Assembly: GCA_030633365.1 (NCBI GenBank)
Contig: DAOVSY010000171.1
Coordinates: forward strand, 1-6,421
Reading direction: 5' to 3'
Length of the DNA: 6,421 nt
Origin: Spirochaetaceae bacterium
GTDB lineage: Bacteria > Spirochaetota > Spirochaetia > B11-G9
Shown: positions 1 to 5,761 of the stretch, piece by piece
How the letters are laid out: every line of letters begins with the position of its first letter
Position numbering within the stretch: the first letter of the stretch is position 1
Made by a program: the position numbers and the translations under genes
Notes under the pieces: generated by a model
What the model was told of the DNA's origin: nothing
The model's database searches: none
The model's input: only the letters and a program-made list of their open reading frames with translations

Positions 1-1034
1 ATAATTTATTTTATCCTGATGGTGTTTACTGGCTGGACCGGGGATCCAATTTCCATGTTTATGGTCTGAATCTTGGTGACTGGAGCTTTGGGCTTCAGGA
101 GAGTGCAGTCTTTCTTCATGATGATTTTAGTGCAGAGATGTTTTTCTCTCCTATGATTATGTACCTTCCCCAGATCGTAGTCAATGGCGGAGCCAAACCC
201 TGGAATGAACTTGCCAACAGTAAACATGTTATGGGTTTTTTTGCCAACAGAACTACAGAAGACAGCTACTTTGGATCCCAAATTCTGGTGGATGACTTAA
301 ACCTAAGCTTTATTCCGGGCATCGACACCAATGATAATCATACCCGTCTTGCCTGGTCGGTAGGTGGTTCCAAAGACTTTGACTTTGGAAGTCTGGGATT
401 TTACCATGCCGGAGCAACAAAAGAGACTTTTGCCAGTACATATACCCATGATGATACCAAGGAATATGATAATTATGATACTGATCAGGTCCCTGTATAT
501 TACAGCAGCCGACCGTATTCATATACTTACTATCCTGCAGTGCAGTATTCTCTTGAAGATGGTACACCAATGCCCATAGATTATACCCGGAATTATATAG
601 GTTATAAGTATGGAGAGAATAATCTTGCTTTTTTAGCTGATTATTCCAATGATTTTATGTTACGAACCTCAAAACAATTTTCTGTTTATGCGTCTTTAGA
701 GTATGTTCTAAACGGTGCCAAGAGCCCTGTAAATCCATGGCATGAATATGATGACTGGGCAGATGTCCCGGGTTCCTTTACCCTTCTTGACGGAACAATT
801 GAGCATATTATTAGTGCTAAAGCCCGTTTGGATAAACCTTTGCCCTTTTTTGGAGAAGTATTTTCTTTTTTTATAGATCTTGAGATGGGTATTGCTTTTA
901 ATGCTATAGCTCTGGAACCAGCCTCAGTGGGTACTGAAACTACAGAGCCCTGGATCTATCGACCTCAGGAAGGTGATCATGAGCCTATTTTTGGTCTGAC
1001 TATTGGTGCGGCCTACTTGTGGAAGCTTAAATAA
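1..1034 (+). CDS. Wzi-like capsule assembly outer-membrane protein, 5'-truncated
   Basis: The reading frame is open from the left edge (first full codon at base 3) to TAA at 1032-1034, giving 343 residues; the true start lies outside the window, and the ATG at 138 is internal. The pattern is that of an outer-membrane beta-barrel: alternating aromatic and polar strands, many Tyr, Trp and Asp, and almost no Cys. The order of motifs recalls the Wzi family: a strand like GDWSFGLQESAVF, then FFSPMIMY, an Asn-rich stretch, and FGSQILVDDL, matching the family's typical 'G.SE.vvY', 'YLNP' and 'YGQ.L.DD' stretches. E. coli Wzi is an 18-strand outer-membrane lectin that holds capsule at the surface. 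A role in binding or assembling the polymer made by the downstream sugar transferase and Ugd fits the context. The family call is from memory of motifs; another barrel family remains possible. Confidence 0.6.
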   Translation, partial: NLFYPDGVYWLDRGSNFHVYGLNLGDWSFGLQESAVFLHDDFSAEMFFSPMIMYLPQIVVNGGAKPWNELANSKHVMGFFANRTTEDSYFGSQILVDDLNLSFIPGIDTNDNHTRLAWSVGGSKDFDFGSLGFYHAGATKETFASTYTHDDTKEYDNYDTDQVPVYYSSRPYSYTYYPAVQYSLEDGTPMPIDYTRNYIGYKYGENNLAFLADYSNDFMLRTSKQFSVYASLEYVLNGAKSPVNPWHEYDDWADVPGSFTLLDGTIEHIISAKARLDKPLPFFGEVFSFFIDLEMGIAFNAIALEPASVGTETTEPWIYRPQEGDHEPIFGLTIGAAYLWKLK

Positions 1035-1045
1035 GTAAGCTTTTA
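1020..1045 (+). terminator. Inverted repeat over the stop codon, possible weak attenuator
   Basis: AAGCTTA (1023-1029) and TAAGCTT (1036-1042) are perfect reverse complements with a 6-base loop that holds most of the TAA stop. Two G-U pairs and one A-U pair could extend the stem to 10 bp (1020-1045). The arm is AT-rich and followed only by a short T run, so it would be a weak terminator at best. It could reduce readthrough into the next gene, or protect the 3' end of the upstream message. Confidence 0.25.
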
Positions 1046-1067
1046 CAGTATCCAGATTGTGAAGGTT

Positions 1068-1072
1068 GGAGA
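1068..1072 (+). promoter_or_regulatory. Ribosome binding site GGAGA for the exported unknown protein
   Basis: GGAGA lies only 3 bases before the ATG at 1076, which is tight. In-frame ATGs at 1088 and 1094 lie 15 and 21 bases downstream of it. An alternative Shine-Dalgarno, GAAGG at 1061-1065, sits 10 bases before the ATG at 1076. The first ATG is kept, but 1088 is a realistic alternative start. Confidence 0.45.
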
Positions 1073-1075
1073 ACA

Positions 1076-1852
1076 ATGTTATATAATATGAATATGAAAC
1101 TTATGTATCGATTTTTATTTGCCTTACTACTCTTTTTTGCTATACTGATACCTGGAATTTTTTCTGAAGAGCTGCCCTTTAAAGATCTTTCCTCTTCCGA
1201 TATAACAACTCTTCAAAAAGGAGAAGCTGTCTCCCAAATTCTTGGGTCCTATAAAGATATTCGACTTATATCTGTTGATGATGAAAGCGAAAAACTTCTG
1301 GATCTAATGAAAAAGATTAAACCTAATTTCCTTTCAGAGACTCTTATGGTTATTCCAGTAGAGAAGGGGCAGAATTATCTCGATTCTATACAGACAGCCC
1401 TGATGGATGTAGAAAAATTTGACAGTATTACAACATGGTCAATTAGAAGAGAAAAGGAGTTTCCTCTCTTTGAAGACACAGAAATTATTTCTGTGAACTC
1501 TCCTTTTAATGGAAAAAATACCATAGAAGCAGCTCACACAATGAGGCCTTTCCGTTCTCATGAAAGCAGGTATGAGTTTTTATTGGAAGGCAACACCTTT
1601 TTATTTATAAGTACTAACAGTACTCCTATTTACTATAATATGTTCCGTGCAGTGAAAAAAGGGAATATGATCAACATCCTATGGGTTAAAGATATGGGAG
1701 AGACTCTTCTTGTTTATGGTGCTGGGGGTGCTTCAGTTTCACCATTTTTCACTCTCTTTGGAGACAGACTTGACGATTCATTTACTGGAAGAGTCCAGGC
1801 TTTTTTCTCATGGTTTTATGAGAAATCAATTAAAGATATAATGATACAATAA
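1076..1852 (+). CDS. Exported protein of unknown function (258 aa)
   Basis: I do not recognise this protein with confidence. It begins with a clear signal peptide: Lys/Arg at residues 8-12, a hydrophobic core at about 13-27, and a likely signal peptidase I site after GIFS (residue 30), giving a mature protein beginning EELPF. There is no Cys anywhere, so it is not a lipoprotein and has no disulphides. The remaining 228 residues look like a soluble alpha/beta domain with no further membrane helix, ending in an aromatic amphipathic stretch (AFFSWFYEK, 242-250). It may belong to a spirochaete-enriched uncharacterised family (DUF6675 comes to mind, unverified). It sits 41 bases after the Wzi-like gene and 13 bases before the sugar transferase, so it is probably cotranscribed and may serve polysaccharide export in the periplasm. 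ATGs at 1088 and 1094 would also leave an intact signal peptide. Confidence 0.85.
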   Translation: MLYNMNMKLMYRFLFALLLFFAILIPGIFSEELPFKDLSSSDITTLQKGEAVSQILGSYKDIRLISVDDESEKLLDLMKKIKPNFLSETLMVIPVEKGQNYLDSIQTALMDVEKFDSITTWSIRREKEFPLFEDTEIISVNSPFNGKNTIEAAHTMRPFRSHESRYEFLLEGNTFLFISTNSTPIYYNMFRAVKKGNMINILWVKDMGETLLVYGAGGASVSPFFTLFGDRLDDSFTGRVQAFFSWFYEKSIKDIMIQ

Positions 1853-1865
1853 AAGAAAGGTATAT

Positions 1866-3236
1866 ATGAACAGACGACTTCTTAAGCTTTTTGTAGCAAT
1901 AGTAGATTATTCTCTACTACAGTTCTCTCTTTTTCTGGTACTCTACTTCCGGTATGGTATGGAGAACCTAATGTTCCAATGGATTCGCCATTTCCAACTC
2001 TTTGGTTTTTTTGCCCTTATCTGGGTTCTGGATTTCTATATAGCTGATATATATAATATAACTCAAAAACTGGATTATAAGCGTTTTATTGTGAGCATGA
2101 CAGTAAATGTGGGGCTGTCTGTTTCTTTCTTCTATGTTTTTCCCAACATACCTATTACTCCCAAAACAAATTTGGGCCTTATAGTTGCTGTTTATGTGGT
2201 ATTTTTTCTTGGATGGAGAAATATTCTTGAACTGTTTATGGATAAACTTGGAATTCGTCGTTCTCTTATATTTATTGGATTGGATAAACATTCTTTGGAA
2301 CTTGCCCAAAAGTTGATGGATACACCACGTTTAGGATATACCATTTCCGGTTTTGTAGTTGGTACTGAAGATTTTACTTCTGATAAGATACCCGAATGGA
2401 TGAAGGAAGGTTCAATTCATCTTATGCATAATATGAAAGATCTTTATGATTATCTGGAGAATCCAGGAACTCACTCTATAGTAGTAAGTGAAAACTGGTA
2501 TCGGGATGTATATATTCATCTCTATAAGCTCTTTCCAAAGGGAGTAAGGATGTATCAGCTTTCTACTTTTTGGGAGAAAGTTGTAGAAACAATTCCTGTT
2601 AATGCAACTGATGAATTATGGTTTTTACAGAATATGAGCAGGGGCCCATATACTATCTATCATAAGTTAAAGAGGTTTTTTGATCTTTCTATATCACTGA
2701 TTTTTCTGCCTGTGTTCCTTTCATTAGGTTTATTTACGGCTATACTTGTAAAAGTAACCAGTAAGGGTCCAGCTATTTATAAACAGGTACGTGTTGGCAT
2801 GGGTAACCGGAATTTTACTATATATAAGTTTCGCAGCATGAAAGTAGATGCAGAAAAAAATGGAGCTGTCTGGGCCAGTGAGAAAGACCCCCGTCTTACT
2901 CTGGTAGGTGATTTTATTCGAAAGGTTCGTCTGGATGAGCTACCCCAAATTTTCAATGTTATAAAAGGCGACATGAGTTTAATAGGACCCCGACCTGAGC
3001 GTCCTGAATTTATTGAACAGCTTGCAGAGGATATTCCTCATTATAATCTTAGGCATCTTGTAAAACCAGGTCTTACTGGATGGGCACAGGTTAAATACCG
3101 GTATGGTTCTTCTGTAGAGGATTCATCGGTAAAACTTACTTATGATCTGTTTTATGTAAAAAATATATCTCCAATTCTTGACCTTAAAATAACCCTGAAA
3201 ACAATTCTTACAATTTTAAGTAAGAGTGGAAGATAA
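1866..3236 (+). CDS. Polyprenyl-phosphate sugar-1-phosphate transferase (exopolysaccharide initiating enzyme)
   Basis: This enzyme transfers a sugar-1-phosphate from a UDP-sugar to undecaprenyl phosphate at the inner membrane, the first step of repeat-unit assembly. Four hydrophobic helices lie at about residues 11-28, 43-60, 76-93 and 103-118. A Rossmann-like regulatory domain (CoA_binding_3 type) follows at about 130-240. The bacterial sugar transferase domain spans about 265-456: KRFFD at 269-273 before the re-entrant helix with its breaking Pro282, then YKFRSM (320-325), the RLDELPQ catalytic Asp357-Glu358 dyad, and SLIGPRPERPEF (371-382). KPGLTGWAQVKYRYG (400-414) and YDLFYVKN (426-433) complete it. 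The ERPEF, RH.VKPG and YG.S pattern is closest to the EpsB/TIGR03013-like branch of the WbaP/WcaJ superfamily. At 456 residues it is full length. AAAGG at 1856-1860 is 5 bases before the ATG. The sugar it transfers cannot be read from sequence; glucose or galactose is usual. Confidence 0.93.
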   Translation: MNRRLLKLFVAIVDYSLLQFSLFLVLYFRYGMENLMFQWIRHFQLFGFFALIWVLDFYIADIYNITQKLDYKRFIVSMTVNVGLSVSFFYVFPNIPITPKTNLGLIVAVYVVFFLGWRNILELFMDKLGIRRSLIFIGLDKHSLELAQKLMDTPRLGYTISGFVVGTEDFTSDKIPEWMKEGSIHLMHNMKDLYDYLENPGTHSIVVSENWYRDVYIHLYKLFPKGVRMYQLSTFWEKVVETIPVNATDELWFLQNMSRGPYTIYHKLKRFFDLSISLIFLPVFLSLGLFTAILVKVTSKGPAIYKQVRVGMGNRNFTIYKFRSMKVDAEKNGAVWASEKDPRLTLVGDFIRKVRLDELPQIFNVIKGDMSLIGPRPERPEFIEQLAEDIPHYNLRHLVKPGLTGWAQVKYRYGSSVEDSSVKLTYDLFYVKNISPILDLKITLKTILTILSKSGR

Positions 3237-3248
3237 ACTGCTCTTGCT

Positions 3249-4091
3249 ATGATCCTACTAATCAGCAGGTTTTTTCTAATTTCCTCTATTCTTTTGATAT
3301 TTTCATGTCAAAGCTTTCCCCAGGGGAATTCTATTTCTGATCTGGAGAAGTTTGATAAAGAAGGATTTTCTACTGGTTTTTCCACAGTTGATCTTTACCG
3401 ATATTTTACCCTCTGCAGAGTTGTCTGGCGGGAAAGGGAGGAATGGAGGAAAACTACCTGGGATCTCGATTATTTTTATAATGAAAATACAAATACTTTG
3501 GGACTCTCTGTATTGGAAGATGGAGTTCTTAACATTTCCTTTAGAAGCTCTGAGGCTTTGGAAAAGGGCGTGGATTTAAAATACAACGCCAGAATTGGTC
3601 TTAAAAAAGTACCATTTCTTGAAGAATCCGGAATAAGGATTTTTAGTGGCTTTCTTGATAAGTATATGTCTGTCAGGGAAGAATTACATAATAGGATAGA
3701 GACTTCCGGTACTGACAGAATAGTTCTTGTTGGTCATAGCGGAGGTGGTGCCATTGCCAGTATTGCATATTTGGACCTGGTAACCCTTTATCCTGATAAA
3801 AATATAAAAGCTGTGCTGTTTGGGCCGGTTAGAACATTTAATAAGGCAGGAGCGGTCTGGTTTTCTTATCATGGAAATAGGGTTATCCGGATTGTAAACG
3901 GCAGGGACCCTTTTTCTAATCTTCCTCCGGCACTTTTTGGCTACAGACATGTAGGCCAATTAGTACGTATAGGGCGGCGACCCTGGTACAAACTTTTCTC
4001 CTTCAAAGACCATAACCCCGGGTATCGTTTGGTTCTGGAAGATATTTTGGAAGAGGATGGATTTATTCCTGCTCAATTTGCCTATTATTAA
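3249..4091 (+). CDS. Class 3 lipase-fold hydrolase, predicted lipoprotein
   Basis: An alpha/beta-hydrolase of the fungal lipase-like (Lipase_3) family. An oxyanion-side strand ISFRSSE (96-102) is followed by SGFLDKY (133-139). The nucleophile elbow GHSGGG (162-167) carries Ser164. VNGRDPFSNLPP (216-227) gives the catalytic Asp220, followed by FGYRHVG, and KDHNPGY (253-259) gives His255. The order, spacing and flanking residues match Rhizomucor miehei-type lipases, so the triad looks intact. The N-terminus is a hydrophobic signal with Cys20 after IFS, a relaxed lipobox that suggests membrane anchoring; a plain signal peptide is the alternative. The ATG at 3249 is the only usable start, because the same frame has a TAA (the sugar transferase stop) at 3234-3236. 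No good Shine-Dalgarno is near it: GGAAG at 3228-3232 is 16 bases away. Translation may therefore depend on coupling to the upstream gene. Substrate unknown: lipid, lipid-linked glycan or acyl/acetyl groups on polysaccharide are candidates. Confidence 0.87.
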   Translation: MILLISRFFLISSILLIFSCQSFPQGNSISDLEKFDKEGFSTGFSTVDLYRYFTLCRVVWREREEWRKTTWDLDYFYNENTNTLGLSVLEDGVLNISFRSSEALEKGVDLKYNARIGLKKVPFLEESGIRIFSGFLDKYMSVREELHNRIETSGTDRIVLVGHSGGGAIASIAYLDLVTLYPDKNIKAVLFGPVRTFNKAGAVWFSYHGNRVIRIVNGRDPFSNLPPALFGYRHVGQLVRIGRRPWYKLFSFKDHNPGYRLVLEDILEEDGFIPAQFAYY

Positions 4092-4170
4092 CCATAATTA
4101 ACTTATACACAAAACTGGTATTTCCGTTTCAGGATATCGATTGTTTTAGCAGACTGAAATTACTTTAGAC

Positions 4171-4199
4171 TGGATAAACTGTAATATTTGTGGTATAAA
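4171..4199 (+). promoter_or_regulatory. Candidate sigma-70 promoter for the Omp85-like gene and ugd
   Basis: TGGATA (4171-4176, 4 of 6 to TTGACA) and TATAAA (4194-4199, 5 of 6 to TATAAT) are separated by exactly 17 bases. TGG directly before the -10 makes an extended -10 (TGnTATAAA). Transcription would begin near 4206, leaving about 26 bases of leader that includes the Shine-Dalgarno at 4218-4222. The site lies in the only sizeable gap of the window (4092-4231, 140 bases), in which I see no convincing terminator or operator. Confidence 0.5.
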
Positions 4200-4217
4200 A
4201 TCTTACTAGAAAAACTT

Positions 4218-4222
4218 AAAGG
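4218..4222 (+). promoter_or_regulatory. Ribosome binding site AAAGG that fixes a TTG start
   Basis: AAAGG is 9 bases before TTG 4232. An in-frame TAA at 4217-4219 closes the frame just upstream, and the next in-frame ATG (residue 61) would remove the signal peptide. The TTG at 4232 is therefore the only start that keeps an export signal. Confidence 0.7.
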
Positions 4223-4231
4223 AAAAATATC

Positions 4232-5740
4232 TTGCGGACATATAACAAATTAGCCGAATCCCGGTTTTTTATCTTTCTAATAGGACTTCTTTTTTCAGTT
4301 TCCATAAATATCTTCGCTCAGGATACAGAGACCACAACCCCTCTATATCAAATTGCCGGTGTAAACTGTACGGTGGATGGCAACACCCGGGAGAACCTTC
4401 TTAAAAACTATATGGAGATAAAAATTGGACAACAGTTTTTAACCCTGGAAGAGCTCCGGACTTATCTTATGGATAAACAGATTTATCTGAACAATAAACG
4501 GATTTTCGCTGAAGGTACTGTTACAATTGGAAGCATAGATAAGATAAATGGTGAACCCGATCTTGTTTATGTGGAAGTCTGGGCAAAGGATACCTGGAAT
4601 ATTATAGCCCTGCCTTATTTTAAGTACGATTCCAATGATGGATTACTTCTTTCCTTAAGGGGAAGAAACTATAATTTCCTTGGTTCTATGGAGCGGCTGG
4701 CTTTTAATCTTGACTACCGGTATACGGAAGAGGAAAATCATCTTTTCTCTTTTAACGGTGAGTTTTCACTTCCATTTATTGCATGGGACAGAGACTGGAT
4801 TTTTGACATTGGTTACAATGTAGAATACGAGGAAGATTTTATAGAAACATATCCTGTTTATTTCAAAGGGACTACAGATTTAGGTTACTATTTTGCTCTT
4901 TTTGATGAAACCTGGCGCTTTAATATTAGTAATGATTATAGCGTAAATGATCGTGACAGCGACTTGGAACTTGGAGAAGGAGCAATCCCTGATTATTATT
5001 ATTTAACAAGCGGTCTTTCTGTTGGAGGTCCGGTTCCCCTTGGCCTATCAGTAGGTCGTCATAATGTCTCATGGAGACCAAATCTTTCTACTAATATCTC
5101 CTATATTCCAGGAAGTTCTATTAGTGAGGATCGTAAGGGGCTTTCAGCTGTTTTTTCCCATTCTATGGGATGGGGGCGAATAGATTGGGAAGGAAACTAC
5201 AGAAATGGTTATAATGTTTCCATATCAAATAGCAATAGTTACAATTTTTATACTGAATCATACAGTCGTACTGCTAATATTGAATCCCAGTTTTTTACGA
5301 CCTGGGACTGGGGAGGATTAAACAGCAGATTCCAGGGGTTCTATAACTTTGATGGGACAAATTCCGGTGCAGGACAACCCTTAAGGGGTATTCTTGATGA
5401 TAGAATTGAAGATGTCGAGGCTGGAGCATACCTAAACCTGGATCTCCCATTTGATATGTGGATCTGGTTCATGAGCAAATGGTTTGAAGGACACCTTTCT
5501 CCTTTTCTGGATGTAGGAGTTTTTCGCTATTCTGATACAGCTGAGCAGTCTGATCCTTTCTGGTATTCTGCTGGTATTGAAGCTTTTGCTTTTCCTAAAA
5601 TGGCCAGGAGCTTTTATCTTCGTATTTCCGCCGGTATGGATCTGGAGGCATTCCTGACCGATTTTAGTATCAGTGCAGCCGCTCCCAGGGATGATAAATC
5701 CAGACTGGAACTTTATATAGGATTAGGGCATCATTATTAG
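4232..5740 (+). CDS. Omp85/BamA-superfamily outer-membrane barrel with one POTRA-like domain
   Basis: The TTG start gives 502 residues. A signal peptide (hydrophobic core about 12-27) is cleaved probably after FA at residue 29. Residues about 38-120 look like a single POTRA domain: a first strand YQIAGVNCTVDG, helix ENLLKNY, G66, helix TLEELRTYL, and a last strand DLVYVEVWAKDTW. The barrel follows. NYNFLGSMERL (146-156) matches the 'NFLG.g..l' strand of Omp85 proteins. LRGI (384-387) sits where the family has the VRG(F/Y) motif of loop 6, followed by AYLNLDLPF and FLDVGVF (425-431), like the conserved 'F.D.G.v' strand. The chain ends in LELYIGLGHHY, a terminal aromatic residue as expected for BAM substrates. 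BamA has five POTRAs and about 800 residues, so this is a short relative, not BamA itself. It may insert, secrete or move lipid across the outer membrane. It lies 21 bases before ugd. Confidence 0.78.
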   Translation: MRTYNKLAESRFFIFLIGLLFSVSINIFAQDTETTTPLYQIAGVNCTVDGNTRENLLKNYMEIKIGQQFLTLEELRTYLMDKQIYLNNKRIFAEGTVTIGSIDKINGEPDLVYVEVWAKDTWNIIALPYFKYDSNDGLLLSLRGRNYNFLGSMERLAFNLDYRYTEEENHLFSFNGEFSLPFIAWDRDWIFDIGYNVEYEEDFIETYPVYFKGTTDLGYYFALFDETWRFNISNDYSVNDRDSDLELGEGAIPDYYYLTSGLSVGGPVPLGLSVGRHNVSWRPNLSTNISYIPGSSISEDRKGLSAVFSHSMGWGRIDWEGNYRNGYNVSISNSNSYNFYTESYSRTANIESQFFTTWDWGGLNSRFQGFYNFDGTNSGAGQPLRGILDDRIEDVEAGAYLNLDLPFDMWIWFMSKWFEGHLSPFLDVGVFRYSDTAEQSDPFWYSAGIEAFAFPKMARSFYLRISAGMDLEAFLTDFSISAAAPRDDKSRLELYIGLGHHY

Positions 5741-5761
5741 GAAAATTAACAGGAGTTTTGA

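Noticed and set aside
138..140. ATG as the start of the first gene
   Set aside because: The frame is open through bases 3-137 and encodes family-like barrel sequence (GDWSFGLQESAVF), and no Shine-Dalgarno or signal peptide follows this ATG.
6..281. 91-codon open frame on the minus strand
   Set aside because: It overlaps the Wzi-like coding frame, which continues to the left edge and has coherent barrel sequence; the antisense product shows no recognisable features.
1042..1047. TTTACA as a -35 element for the exported unknown protein
   Set aside because: No -10-like hexamer occurs at 16-18 bases downstream; the position falls on the Shine-Dalgarno region.
1968..2309. 113-codon open frame on the minus strand
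   Set aside because: It lies wholly inside the sugar transferase gene, has a Lys/Asn-rich composition with no domain, and is explained as the antisense shadow of an AT-rich membrane-helix region.
3684..3959. 91-codon open frame on the minus strand
   Set aside because: It is antisense to the lipase catalytic core, whose motifs are clearly the real coding content.
4127..4159. TTTCAG / CTGAAA inverted repeat after the lipase gene
   Set aside because: A 6-bp stem with a 21-base loop and no T tract is too weak to call a terminator; it is expected by chance in AT-rich DNA.
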